Assembly: GCF_037975245.1 (NCBI RefSeq)
Contig: NC_092579.1
Location: 18,748,678-18,812,677 of the forward strand
Length of the DNA: 64,000 nt
Direction: 5' to 3'
DNA from: Apostichopus japonicus
Lineage: Eukaryota; Echinodermata; Holothuroidea; Aspidochirotida; Stichopodidae
In this document: in pieces, positions 26,601-39,770 of the stretch
How the letters are laid out: every line of letters starts with the position of its first letter
Position numbering within the stretch: position 1 is the first letter of the stretch
Position numbers and translations under genes: made by a program
The notes under the pieces: generated by a model
The model's database searches: none
Told to the model about the DNA's origin: nothing
What the model saw: only the letters and a program-made list of their open reading frames with translations

Positions 26601-26870
26601 ATGCATCATATAGAGGGTGTCCTTCTGAATTAAGCAACAATGATATAATCAATTCCTAATTTGAATGAAGTTATTACAAAACATTTCAAAATCATTTTAA
26701 TATTTAGAGGCTCTAAGTTCCATAGACTAACATTTTAATTTTAGAGAAAAGCATATTTCTGAGCTCTGGGAATCCATATTGAGCATCCTGACTGGCATTT
26801 GAGAACTTTCTTTTTTGTTTGTGCCAATTTAACAATTTAAAGTTAGGTATATCTGAGCTTTTGAAATCAA
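20666..26870. repeat. Inverted satellite array, right arm (~300-bp units, reverse)
   Basis: Close to twenty units recognised by ATCCATAATGAGCATCCTG followed by ACTGGCATTTGAGAAC. Each repeats AATCATGACCTTT, GAGGGTGTCCTTCTG, AGCAACAATGATAT and TTTCTGAGCTCTGGGAAT. Units from 23.4 to 26.8 kb are most alike; those from 20.7 to 22.9 kb are degraded. One unit at about 22001-22040 is in the opposite orientation. Confidence 0.9.
22255..22350. repeat. Short minisatellite inside the array
   Basis: Five imperfect copies of TTATTACTTCTGA in a row, interrupting a degraded satellite unit. Confidence 0.75.
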
Positions 26871-27354
26871 TATTTTAGCACCCTGACTTAATATTTGAGT
26901 CCTTTATTAAAAACCTTCCATATATTATTGTAAGTCTTTAGTCATTATGATTTTTTTCTAGAATCACAATTTTTTTAAATTGTTCCCAAAGTGATGCATA
27001 GGATGCCCTGTTGATTATAAAAATGCAAAGGGTTCAAATAAATTCAGTGTTATTTAAAGCTATATCATAATTTGAGGCTTAATATTTCATAGAACCCCAC
27101 TTTTAACTCAAGAATAAACCAGACCCTAGTTTGGTGGGAATTCCTAGTTCCTAAACTGTTTAATTTTTGCTAAATTTAAGGTTTGCATAACCTGTCATAA
27201 TTTTTTCAATTTTCAGCAACAAAGCACAAATTCCTCTTGCTTAAAAAAAAACATGCCATCATTTGATGATGATGTTATATTGCCCCTAATATTAATTATT
27301 ATGACCAAAAAATAAAAAATAAATTAAAAAATTAAAAATAAAATTAAAAAAAAG

Positions 27355-30300
27355 TAATAATAATATTTCACTTATATATAGCGCTTATACCAGCAATAGG
27401 TCTCAAAGCGCTTCACAAAAGATATGTTACCCCTGGTCAACGATAACCTGTCCCAGAGACAATCCCTCTAGGCGGCTGCAGTTATATACTGCGCCCAATG
27501 ACAAGTTACCTCACAGGTACCCATTTAACCCCTGGGTCGAGAGAGGCAATTGAGATAAAGCATCTTGCCCAAGGACACAAGGTAATGGACTAGGCAGGAG
27601 TCGAACCAGCAATCCTTGGATCACAAGTCTGACGCCTTAGCCAATTGTCCACAACACTCTCTAAGGTTTTGAACACGCAGGTTTTAAAACAGACCCACAG
27701 AATATTTCACTTTTATAGCGCTTTTACCAGCAATAGGTCTCAAAGCGCTTTACAGAAGATATGTTACCCCTGGTCAACGATAACCTGTCCCAGAGACAAT
27801 CCCTCTAGGCGGCTGCAGTTATATACTGCGCCCAATGACAAGTTACCTCACAGGTACCCATTTAACCCCTGGGTGGAGAGAGGCAATTGAGATAAAGCAT
27901 CTTGCCCAAGGACACAAGGTAATGGACTAGGCAGGAGTCGAACCAGCAATCCTTGGATCACAAGTCCGACGCCTTAGCCAATTGTCCACAACACTCTCTA
28001 AGGTTTTGAACACGCAGGTTTTAAAACAGACCCACAGAATATTTCACTTTTATAGCGCTTTTACTAGCAATAGGTCTCAAAGCGCTTTACAGAAGATATG
28101 TTACCCCTGGTCAACGATAACCTGTCCCAGAGACAATCCCTCTAGGCGGCTGCAGTTATATACTGCGCCCAATGACAAGTTACCTCACAGGTACCCATTT
28201 AACCCCTGGGTGGAGAGAGGCAATTGAGATAAAGCATTTTGCCCAAGGACACAAGGTAATGGACTAGGCAGGAGTCGAACCAGCAATCCTTGGATCACAA
28301 GTCCAACGCCTTAGCCAATTGTCCACAACACTCTCTAAGGTTTTGAACACGCAGGTTTTAAAACAGACCCACAGAATATTTCACTTTTATAGCGCTTTTA
28401 CCAGCAATAGGTCTCAAAGCGCTTTACAGAAGATATGTTACCCCTGGTCAACGATAACCTGTCCCAGAGACAATCCCTCTAGGCGGCTGCAGTTATATAC
28501 TGCGCCCAATGACAAGTTACCTCACAGGTACCCATTTAACCCCTGGGTCGAGAGAGGCAATTGAGATAAAGCATCTTGCCCAAGGACACAAGGTAATGGA
28601 CTAGGCAGGAGTCGAACCAGCAATCCTTGGATCACAAGTCCGACGCCTTAGCCAATTGTCCACAACACTCTCTAAGGTTTTGAACACGCAGGTTTTAAAA
28701 CAGACCCACAGAATATTTCACTTTTATAGCGCTTTTACCAGCAATAGGTCTCAAAGCGCTTTACAGAAGATATGTTACCCCTGGTCAACGATAACCTGTC
28801 CCAGAGACAATCCCTCTAGGCGGCTGCAGTTATATACTGCGCCCAATGACAAGTTACCTCACAGGTACCCATTTAACCCCTGGGTGGAGAGAGGCAATTG
28901 AGATAAAGCATCTTGCCCAAGGACACAAGGTAATGGACTAGGCAGGAGTCGAACCAGCAATCCTTGGATCACAAGTCCGACGCCTTAGCCAATTGTCCAC
29001 AACACTCTCTAAGGTTTTGAACACGCAGGTTTTAAAACAGACCCACAGAATATTTCACTTTTATAGCGCTTGTACCATCAATAGGTTTAAAAGCACTTTA
29101 CAGAAGATATGTTACCCCTGGTCAACGATAACCTGTCCCAGAGACAACCCCTCTAGGCGGCTGCAGTTATATACTGCGCCCAATGACAAGTTACCTCACA
29201 GGTACCCATTTAACCCCTGGGTGGAGAGAGGCAATTGAGATAAAGCATCTTGCCCAAGGACACAAGGTAATGGACTAGGCAGGAGTCGAACCAGCAATCC
29301 TTGGATCACAAGTCCGACGCCTTAGCCAATTGTCCACAACACTCTCTAAGGTTTTGAACACGCAGGTTTTAAAACAGACCCACAGAATATTTCACTTTTA
29401 TAGCGCTTTTACCAGCAATAGGTCTCAAAGCGCTTTACAGAAGATATGTTACCCCTGGTCAACGATAACCTGTCCCAGAGACAATCCCTCTAGGCGGCTG
29501 CAGTTATATACTGCGCCCAATGACAAGTTACCTCACAGGTACCCATTTAACCCCTGGGTGGAGAGAGGCAATTGAGATAAAGCATCTTGCCCAAGGACAC
29601 AAGGTATGGACTAGGCAGGAGTCGAACCAGCAATCCTTGGATCACAAGTCCGACGCCTTAGCCAATTGTCCACAACACTCTCTAAGGTTTTGAACATGCA
29701 GGTTTTAAAACAGACCCACAGAATATTTCACTTTTATAGCGCTTGTACCAGCAATAGGTCTCAAAGCGCTTTACAGAAGATATGTTACCCCTGGTCAACG
29801 ATAACCTGTCCCAGAGACAATCCCTCTAGGCAGCTGCAGTTATATACTGCGCCTAATGACAAGTTACCTCACAGGTACCCATTTAACCCCTGGGTGGAGA
29901 GAGGCAATTGAGATAAAGCATCTTGCCCAAGGACACAAGGTAATGGACTAGGCAGGAGTCGAACCAGCAATCCTTGGATCACAAGTCCGACGCCTTAGCC
30001 AATTGTCCACAACACTCTCTAAGGTTTTGAACACGCAGGTTTTAAAACAGACCCACAGAATATTTCACTTTTATAGCGCTTGTACCAGCAATAGGTCTCA
30101 AAGCACTTTACAGAAGATATGTTACCCCTGGTCAACGATAACCTGTCCCAGAGACAATCCCTCTAGGCGGCTGCAGTTATATACTGCGCCCAATGACAAG
30201 TTACCTCACAGGTACCCATTTAACCCCTGGGTCGAGAGAGGCAATTGAGATAAAGCATCTTGCCCAAGGACACAAGGTAATGGACTAGGCAGGAGTCGAA

Positions 30301-30735
30301 CCAGCAATCCTTGGATCACAAGTCCGACGCCTTAGCCAATTGTCCACAACACTCTCTAAGGTTTTGAACACGCAGGTTTTAAAACAGACCCACAGAATAT
30401 TTCACTTTTATAGCGCTTGTACCAGCAATAGGTCTCAAAGCGCTTTACAGAAGATATGTTACCCCTGGTCAACGATAACCTGTCCCAGAGACAATCCCTC
30501 TAGGCGGCTGCAGTTATATACTGCGCCCAATGACAAGTTACCTCACAGGTACCCATTTAACCCCTGGGTGGAGAGAGGCAATTGAGATAAAGCATCTTGC
30601 CCAAGGACACAAGGTAATGGACTAGGCAGGAGTCGAACCAGCAATCCTTGGATCACAAGTCCGACGCCTTAGCCAATCGTCCACAACACTCTCTAAGGTT
30701 TTGAAAACGCAGGTTTTGAAACAGACCCACCGTAA
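27355..30735 (-). repeat. Ten head-to-tail copies of a 337-bp tRNA-derived SINE unit
   Basis: On the minus strand each unit has a tRNA-like head with an A box (TGGCTAAGGCGTC) and a B box (GGTTCGACTCC), then a body, then the tail AAAGCGCTTTGAGACC..AAAGCGCTATAAAAG. Unit period is 337 bp (one copy 336). Copies are nearly identical; the unit near 29040-29150 is the most divergent. The first unit at 27355 is preceded by a TAATAATAATA tract, as at a SINE 3' end. The recurring 81-codon plus-strand frame is a by-product of the repeat and is not a gene. Confidence 0.9.
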
Positions 30736-30762
30736 CTGCTTTTACCACTTCTTTGCCATACT

Positions 30763-31281
<519 letters not shown>

Positions 31282-32089
31282 TTAGATAACAGAGTTTAAC
31301 AGAGGTATACTGTGGGAACATGACCATGAATAAAAAGCAGTGACCATATATCAATCTAATCGATCTGCTGTAATATACAGAGCATTTGGCATCTCACGTT
31401 ATTGGGCCCCTCCCAAAAAAATTCTCCCTACCTAAAGGTTTCATTCCTTAGTTAACGTTGACACATTTTCTATAATGTTAACATCATTTCAGTTCCACAG
31501 AGTGTTTTTTTCTAACATTCGTGTAGATGGATAGGAGATCGATGGTGTGAGGTGTGGAGGGGAGGGGGTGCATGATGGTGGTGAGGTTCTATCTGTTAAC
31601 AGAAAGTTACTTTCCACTTCAATTTACTAGCAGCATTCTATATTTACCACCATCAAGAGCAAAATGTCTAATTTCTAAAAGGAGTGGTTATGTCCCATTC
31701 TCCTTATTTGGTTAAGTAACAAGAATTTTTGACACTTTCCCTTTGAAAGCAGATATCACACAAAGCTTTAAATAGATATAAGTCTGATGACTTATCTGAG
31801 TTCTTCTTGTTTTTTCCTAAACAAACATGTACATACACACACACATGTTTGTATTACATTTAGACTGAGGACCCCATTGTATTTTCCATTGTTCAAATCC
31901 ACGTACCCTAACCTTAACAATACCCCATACAATAGAATTCTTCCGAGGACGTGGTGATTCTTTAGAAATCGCAACCGAGGACCTGGAATTCTTTTGTTCA
32001 AGTCCTTGGTCAGAATACAAACAAGTGCACGCACACATACACACACACACACACACGTTTATAAATCCGAGGACAAATTTTTAGTTTAC

Positions 32090-32212
32090 CTGTGAGTACA
32101 ACTTTTGCTCTCCAAGTAAGCCATCCCTGATGCTGCATCTTCACTCATCTTGATCCTCTCTGGGACACTCAAGGTCTTACTGTCATCTCGAAGCAACTTC
32201 AAAGATCTCCTT
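32090..32212 (-). CDS. Kinase exon after the hinge, with 1-nt deletion
   Basis: Acceptor TTTGCAG and donor CACAG|GTAAAC. From the 5' end it reads (E)GDL in the frame set by the previous exon. After GATCTT it must shift by one base to read LKLLRDDSKTLSVPERIKM and EDAASGMAYLESKSCTHR. In the unshifted frame a TGA follows GDL at once. Exon length is 123 where phases of its neighbours require 124, agreeing with one lost base. The His-Arg at the 3' end joins Asp of the next exon. Confidence 0.8.
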
Positions 32213-32848
32213 CTGCAAAGGTGACAGAGAAGCAAACATCAGTCAGTAAAGTCAATCTTTTCAAAAATTTACTGATTTCATCTCATAAATCTATTATTGT
32301 TAAGTCTGTTTTGTGTGTGTCAATTATGATACAAGCCTAACCGTATGCAAATGGAGTTTCTCTATTCATTGTACATGTTGCACAGAAGTGTAAAAGTAAG
32401 CCAAAACTAATGAATGATCTTATATTTAACTGCACTATTCTCTGAATGTGTGGCCAGAAATCCACCATACAAAACTTCAATTACTTGAAAATGTCACACA
32501 GTTTATTTAGAAAGATATTTATTAGGATATTTATAATATATGGATATATATGGATAATGTAAGTATATTTATAATATTTATAAGTTGGTCAAAATAGGTT
32601 ACATTCAATCAACCAATACATCTCTACTTAGGGGAAAAGATCTTGAGTTGGGCTATTCAACAAGCAGTGTAAAAATATTTTTCTCTTCAATAAAATTTCA
32701 CGTTGTTTGCGACCAGAAAATACTTCTCCATACAACTAACCAGAGTGGCAGGGTATCCATATACAATGAGATGTTTACGGTGTACCATATTCCCTAATAA
32801 ATCAAAGGCCAAATTTGCCCCCTAATCTAACTAATTTGATAGCTGTCA

Positions 32849-33127
<279 letters not shown>

Positions 33128-34120
33128 TTATGAAACTAAAAGAACAATGCAGTCAACAAACCCCTCACCCCCACCCCCACCCCCCCATTTCATTTTTTTA
33201 ATATTTCATTTCACTAAGGGTGCAATAGAGAAGAGTTACAACCTAACACAGTTTTAACAAAATATTCATACAAAAAATCACTCCTTTTTTTCTTTTTCTT
33301 TTCACCTTACATAAAGAATGCAGCAGTAGTATAGACAAAGAGATGTCACATGCGAGGTCATGTGATATGTCACATGAGAGCTCACAATATATGTCACATG
33401 AGAGGCAACCAGTGGCTTAATCAACCATAAAACAGTCATTTCTCATTGCCTACAGCTGCAGGGTAACATCTTATGTTAGCTGTACCAACAGTACGAATCT
33501 CCCCAACTAACTCAACATTACTACGCACACATACTGTGTTGATAGGAATAGACTGGAGTAAACAACATGACACATGTTGTGTACACAGGGTCATCCCTGT
33601 TAGATTCAAATACAAGTAAATTGGCCAAAAAAAAATACAAGGTTTCGGGGTCACTGGTACAAAGTGGGTAAATGTCAGTGAAATACCTCATCTACCAATT
33701 AACTTTCCAATACCATTAAAGGCAATAAAGACTCGCCCCAAACCGCATGCGGCCATCTGAAAAAATTTAACTCTCTGTTGCTTGCAAGTGACGTTTTGTT
33801 CGTGTCGCAACAAAATGTAGACAGTAGTGAAACTTGATACCTTGTTATCTTTAGCTGAAACTGAGATGTCCATCGCTGTATCGTTTGTATACTGTGCTGT
33901 GGGTATTGACCGCAGCTGTATGTACTGACTGTACACTAGTGACTAATTACCGAAGGTAGCAAGCTGTGTGTGTATTTTCTGGGATCGATGGTGGTGTGTA
34001 ACACTTCTGTTACACCTCATTCGAAACTAGGTCAGATTACTGGCATTAGACGTTTCTCTTTTTGCGCGAGTCTTCACACCCTTTAAAAGATTGAATCGTT
34101 GTGTCTTTCATGAAACTCAC

Positions 34121-34297
34121 CTGTCCTAATTTGGTGTCCAGCAGGATGTCCTCGTGTCGAAGGTCGTGCTCGTCCTTGACCTTACTTATTGGATTTCTGA
34201 TCATCGCGTTGGACGCTTTCGTCACCGGTGTTTGAGTTGACATGTGATGGTTCACCAGTTCCTGGATTGACCCAAAACTCCCTCCTTCCAATCGATT
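34121..34297 (-). CDS. SH2 C-terminal half and SH2-kinase linker
   Basis: 59 intact codons, phase 0 on both sides (TTTACAG acceptor; ACAG|GTGAGT donor). Reads NRLEGGSFGSIQELVNHH, the SH2 C-terminal helix, then MIRNPISKVKDEHDLR and HEDILLDTKLGQ. The HED-x-LLDTKLG segment is where FES/FER kinases enter the N-lobe. Confidence 0.9.
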
Positions 34298-36024
34298 CTG
34301 TAAAAAACCAGAACATTCAGAAAAATGTGTGGAGGAGAAAAGTCAGGCTTAATGATATCATGTATCAAACACACACAGTATGCCATTTCAATTTTATACA
34401 TTGTCATCACGTAATGTGAGGGAGGATGGTGAAGGGAGAACCCAGATGTGTGGAGGGGGGACCTTTGAGGACCCCTAGCCCCACCACTGCATACATATGA
34501 TGGTATTGTAACCAACCCTTTTAATTCCCCAGTGAATGAAGTCGCCAGGAGGAAAATCCTGTGGCGACTAGATCTTTATTTTTCTCAAATTCTGGTCGCC
34601 CAGAATGAAAATGTGATCGCCACTTTGATATATGCTAAATATTTGTACAAAAAACACTAGGCCTAGGCTCAACATTGAGTAGCACTACTGTCAGTACTGA
34701 CTACACTACTATACAAAGAGATTCATTTCACCGAAACACCCCTTTTCCTTACCACCTGAAGAAAACCGTCTTTTATAAATTATAGTACCTTTAATAGGGT
34801 TGGGCGATATATTGAAAATTATTATTATCGCCAAATTTTTTTCAAGACGATACTTTTTAAGGATTGAACATATGACGATAATTTCTTGCGAAAGAAATTT
34901 GAAATAAAATGTGGAAAAAAAAAGTGATTATCCTTTTTCCATTTTATGTGTAAATGTTATTCTAGCATTCCATGGTTAAGAAAGTTGAAAAGAAATAAAG
35001 TTTATCAACTTCATTTTACTGACTTTTGAACTTCGTAAAAAAACCCGTCCTTTACAACATTGACTGCATAGAGGAAAAAACTCTGAAAATCAGTAGAGAA
35101 ATTACCAAATGTGTACGAACAGTAAGTTGGTACACCTTTCAAATTTTACGAAAGATCCAGCAAAATACTTTCGAAAAATTCACGCGAAACTGGCATATCG
35201 TGCTAAATGCAACTAATGCCATGTAAACAAAGCTCTAGTTCAACCAATTATGAATTAACCATAAGACAACATTTGGTGTCAAGCAGGGGGAAAAGAAAGT
35301 ATATCCTAGAATTTCCACCAAAAAAAAAGGAAAAATTGATTGTGTATAGTAAATAGCCTAACCACTTCGTCGGTTACGGATCTCACGTAACTACAAAAAC
35401 ACAACTAATTGTATTTTGCGAAGTTGACGTTTTCTACAAGAACATGGAAACAATATTTAGCATTTAGTTAATCATGCCAAGTGGCCTAAAACATGGGATT
35501 AAAAGGTTTATTTCCATAAAGATAGCCATACTGTAGCTATTGGGGCCTTGATATCGTGCTATGTCTGTATGATATAGACTGTGCCTCGTGTATCATGGGG
35601 AATAGAATGTTTTGTTCATGCGGAGGAGTCGGTTGGCTTGAGGTGTGTTTTACTTACCTTTATGTTACGGGGATATTTACCTACTTTTCTTGAACATCTA
35701 AGATAAAATTTCGCATAACTTTACCGATCCTTTATTGACTGACCTAATTTATTCTAGAGTGGAGCCTAAATAGTTTACTCCATGAAAAGTTTTTTGGAAA
35801 CGTGCCAAAAATGTTAACAAACAGGTGTTAGACAGGGGGGTTGTTTGGCAAGGTACTGTACCTGGGAAAGTTCGCAGCATATGTACAGTAGCCTACAGTG
35901 ATATTTAAGTAGGGGTAAACACTGCAGTTGTAAACTGATGAACAAATAGTACACGCTGTTCATTGTTAGGCAGTCTCGAAACGGGGCTTTGCCGAACGTA
36001 GTTTGATTCATAATATCAACAGTT

Positions 36025-36240
36025 TTGTAAGTTTAACTTTTTAAAGTTTGTAAGACAGTTAAATCTCTTTTCATTTTATCACATAATATAGCAACTCTCA
36101 CTTGTCATTTTCAAATTTTCATCAGTTTCGTGACAATTTAAATTCAAAAAGTTGTCAGTATTTAAATCCTCAACTGCGAATTTTTTTATCGCCAGACACG
36201 CAAAAATACTAAAATTTTCCGGGGCCTTTGCCCCCTGGAC
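36025..36240. repeat. Internal direct duplication, copy 1
   Basis: Shares CATTTTATCACATAATATAG and TATCGCCAGACACGCAAAA with 37180-37390 in the same order and orientation. It is continued here by a C-rich stretch that the second copy lacks. Confidence 0.8.
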
Positions 36241-37179
36241 CCCACGCAAGGGGGTTCCACCCCTTGACCCCATCGGTGTATTACCATTACGTTGCTAAAA
36301 AATTTTGTCGAGTAGCCTACACATGTCATTATCATACTGGGGTTGAGCTATACAGCAGCTTGAAGGTTCTCTGCTTGAAACAATGCAATACAATGTGGAG
36401 AAATAAACTGAAACTGTATCGCAAATTAGCTTGCATTAAAATTTTCACCGAATAGTAACTTATATCTCTAACCACATGGCAGCCTAACACACTAAGTCAA
36501 TGGGAAAATCAAGCCTAAACCATCTGTTTATTCGTTGAATTTGTGTCGCAGTTAGCTTCAGAGATCAACGTTACGGTCGATGTTCTCTCTTTAACATACA
36601 TATGTGGCATAGCTTAACTATCCTTTTGCTTAAATTCTGATTTGTCAATATGGGTTTTCTGAAGTTCTTGGGGCCGTATATTTAATGCAATGGCTGATTC
36701 AGTTTTTAATTCATAGCTACGTACCACTCGTTGAACAAGGCTCATAATGTATAGGCCCAGGTAAAGGCTGCTTTTATCGAACTTTCGAGTAGCGGAGTTT
36801 CACAATTGTTCATAAGAGACCCAAGAAATTTTATTTGTGAGGTTTGATAACGTGGAAGATTTGCAAGAATTATATAAAGTTCTGAATCTCGGACATTTGG
36901 TAGTGGCGGATTTTAGTGTATAAGTCACTTTGCAACATAAACTACCGCTCTATTGACTGTCAAAACTGCAAAAGTTAATCCGGTCACTTGGCCAAGTTTG
37001 CTCATTGTTTGTGAAGAATAACCAGCCTTGTGTTGTCAGGACGCTGTGCTCATTACTCCGGCTGGCAACCAGCTTGTGTGCATTCAACCATGGGACCAAT
37101 ATGCACATGCATAATGAGCAAGGGGTGCGAGATTTCCACCGGCCCGGAACCGGCGGTTAGATTTTCGAGGCTTCCCTAA

Positions 37180-37390
37180 GTTAAACTTCATTTTTTTTTA
37201 AAGATTGTACGACAGATTAAATTCTTTTCATTTTATCACATAATATAGCTACTCTAACTTGTCATTTTAAAAATTTCATCAGTTTTGTGACAATTTAAAT
37301 TTAAAAAGTCGTCAGTATTTTGAATCCTCAACTTCGGATTTTTTATCGCCAGACACGCAAAACTACTAAAATTTTCCGTGGTTATTTATT
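37180..37390. repeat. Internal direct duplication, copy 2
   Basis: Partner of 36025-36240, about 1.16 kb apart within the same transposon. Confidence 0.8.
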
Positions 37391-37853
37391 TATATTCAAG
37401 GGAACAGTTCATAACAATCTCAGATATTCTCTTTGAATGTCCCCTCCATATATCTCTCTTTCTCCCTCCACGGAATTTGGAACGGGAAATCCTTTCAATA
37501 TTAATTTTATAGCAACGTGCGTTTAGTCAGTAAGTACATTTCAGTTTTTTGTAAAGCATTGGTGAAATTTTCAGTTGCAAAAACTGATCGGCGAAGTATC
37601 ATAGGGCTGGCGACTAGCATTAATTTTTCCAGAAATTCTCCAATTCTCCAATGCGACCATGGCGACCGTAATTAAAAAGGGTTGATTGTAACACCAAAAT
37701 GTGTATTTTACATGGTGTTCTTACATGCTTGCTATTATTTAAAAGAAAAAAAACACTATTGTAATAATAGCTATCAGCAATAAGTCCCAAGATTGATATG
37801 CTGTCATAGATGGGTTAACGCTCTGCAGGTTTAAAAACTTGCAATTGACTGAC

Positions 37854-38057
37854 CATACTATCGTCTTGTTTTACGATCGGGAAGTGCCTCTGTTTATCAG
37901 CGGACCTGCAGGAGAGCACGTACTGGCCGGAGGCGTCACTCTTGAATCTGACAATAAAGTCTCCCTCCTGTTTCAGCAGCTCCTCCGTCTCCTGTCCCGG
38001 CAGGGCGCCGTGGTACCAGGCTTCATCCTCCAGGGGCACGTCCTTGTTGTTGCTAGG
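37854..38057 (-). CDS. SH2 N-terminal exon
   Basis: 68 intact codons, phase 0 both ends. Reads DEAWYHGALPGQETEELL, then GDFIVRFKSDASGQYVLSC and HFPI. The Arg of the F-[LI]-V-R motif that binds phosphotyrosine is present. The donor ATG|GTCAGT gives the best alignment of the join with family members; ATC|GTAAAA seven codons upstream is an alternative that would shorten the domain. Confidence 0.88.
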
Positions 38058-38154
38058 CTGTAGACACAAACATCTCTGCTGTAAGTTACTCAACATCAAC
38101 AACATTCTGTTAAAACAACAACTTTGGACAACAAAAAATATAACTGAACCTAAC

Positions 38155-38273
38155 TGTCATAGGAGCCTGACTAGACACAATGAAGTCAGACCACTGTAGG
38201 AGCACGCTTCTCTGATCTAATGTTAGTTCAGCTGGAAGATTCCACTTATCAAATGACATGTGCTCACTGTCAC
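38155..38273 (-). CDS. Linker exon before SH2
   Basis: Open for 39 codons with CTGTCAG acceptor (phase 1) and ATGACA|GTTAGG donor (phase 0), exactly the phases needed between the acidic linker exons and the SH2 exon; the intron to SH2 is only 97 bp. It reads SFDKWNLPAELTLDQRSVLL and WSDFIVSSQAPMT. No domain is recognised. The open frame continues upstream through a 21-bp minisatellite. Confidence 0.6.
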
Positions 38274-38369
38274 CTGACAGTGCACTAGTCACCTGATTGA
38301 GTGCACATATCACCTGACTGAGTGCATTTGTCACCTGATTGAGTGCACTTGTCACATGACTTCAGTGCA
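38268..38369. repeat. 21-bp minisatellite, about five copies
   Basis: On the plus strand the unit is GTCACCTGATTGAGTGCA plus three bases. On the minus strand the 38273 exon frame stays open through it as a seven-residue repeat (ALNQVTS type) up to about 38355. Confidence 0.85.
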
Positions 38370-39770
38370 TAAGAATGGTCTACCCTTCACCCACCCCAGA
38401 CCGAATACTTGCTAACTTCACCTAAGCCTAAGCAGAATAAGAGATTGAAATAAGCCAACACAATAGGATTAACTCATATCTCCCATTCTTGGTATTATTT
38501 AAATGTACTATAAATTAACCATTGTCCACAGTTCTTCAATAGTGAGTGGCCAAATGCTTAACACGCTAAAAAATTTCAAAATTGTTGAAAGTACTTCCCG
38601 GAAGGCTCTGAGCCTCTCTACATAATACTCAGAGGGTGGGTGAGTGTTCAATTAGATAAATAAATGTCTCAGTGAGTTTATATGCTTCGTGGGTTGAAAC
38701 AATATACTTGTGGTTTCATTGATGTTTTGGTATGTGTAGGGGAAACACTGACGACTATTAATATCAGTATTTAATGCTTTAATATTCACACACACACTTG
38801 TAACTTATATAAACTCCCTTCATACCTCTTTAATACTTCACACCCACGCATGTTTATGAGACTGATATTTTTACAGGTATATTAAAACAAAGCGAATCTA
38901 AAAACATATCAGTAAAGAATTGCCAAGGTATAATAAATTCAGGTTGCAGATAAACCTAGCTTCCTTTAAAAAAGTATCAATAAATTCTGAGGTTTAAACT
39001 TCCTTGCAATCTATAAAATAGTATTCCCACCTAACATTGCCTAACAGAATGGAACATGCACTGAAGCACTGGGAACCTAAATAACTCAGACAAAGTAAAA
39101 CAAAAAGTTAAAGCAACTAGGAAACAGTCACCTTTATCACTAGTATACTAGCACTCTCTACAGCTAAATAAACTTTAACACACCTGCTGGCCTTGTTTAT
39201 CAAACACGAGACACCTTGCAACTAGCATTACGTGAAGGTTAACACAATAGCCAAAGCATGTTTGGAAATGTCATGTCATAAGTGTAGTGTTAGTAGAAAT
39301 CAAGTAGGATAATCTGCTAGAAAAGAATACTTCCTTGTCTTAGGATCTGTTTCGCTTGAATCTCCCAGAGGAAGGAGTCTTGACTAAGACAACAATGGAG
39401 ATTCATAATTCAGGATGTTTGTACATGAATTAAATTTCAACTAGCTTTAATTACGTCTCCAGTTTTAGCAACAGAGGATAGGAGGAAACAGGAGAACTAG
39501 CACATCTCCAAGCAGACACAAATTTTCTCTGACATTCAGATCAACTCTTAACAGTTAACATACAGAATATAGTAATTTATCATGTCTTATTTATAGAGGG
39601 AGCCTGGTTAAAGGTCATATGTTTTTTCCTCCCAAGTTCATTGAAGACATTTCTTGTCAGTTAAATAGGACATTTAAGTGTCTCATGCCATATGGTGGCC
39701 AAAGCGAGAACTTAAGTGCAAATGATTGGTCATGGATTACCACTTTTCTAGCACATTTTCACATACATAT

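Larger units (their letters stand above)
34513..37684. mobile_element. hAT-like non-autonomous element (3172 bp)
   Basis: Inverted termini CAACCCTTTTAATT (right copy with one extra A) are flanked by the exact 8-bp duplication ATTGTAAC (34505-34512, 37685-37692). It lies in the intron within the SH2 domain. No transposase frame is seen. Subterminal sequence contains paired GTCGCC/GGCGAC motifs. The interior holds a ~210-bp direct duplication (36025-36240 and 37180-37390) and a ~500-bp segment shared with the element at 48556-50361. Confidence 0.85.

Noticed and set aside
27645-30585. Nine near-identical 81-codon plus-strand frames
   Set aside because: They fall inside the SINE tandem units, antisense to the tRNA-like head, and repeat only because the DNA does.
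27355-30735. True tRNA genes
   Set aside because: The heads have A and B boxes but no proper acceptor stem and are fused to a SINE body and tail.
31792-32056. Cys/Val-rich minus-strand frames
   Set aside because: They are translations of (CA)n microsatellites.
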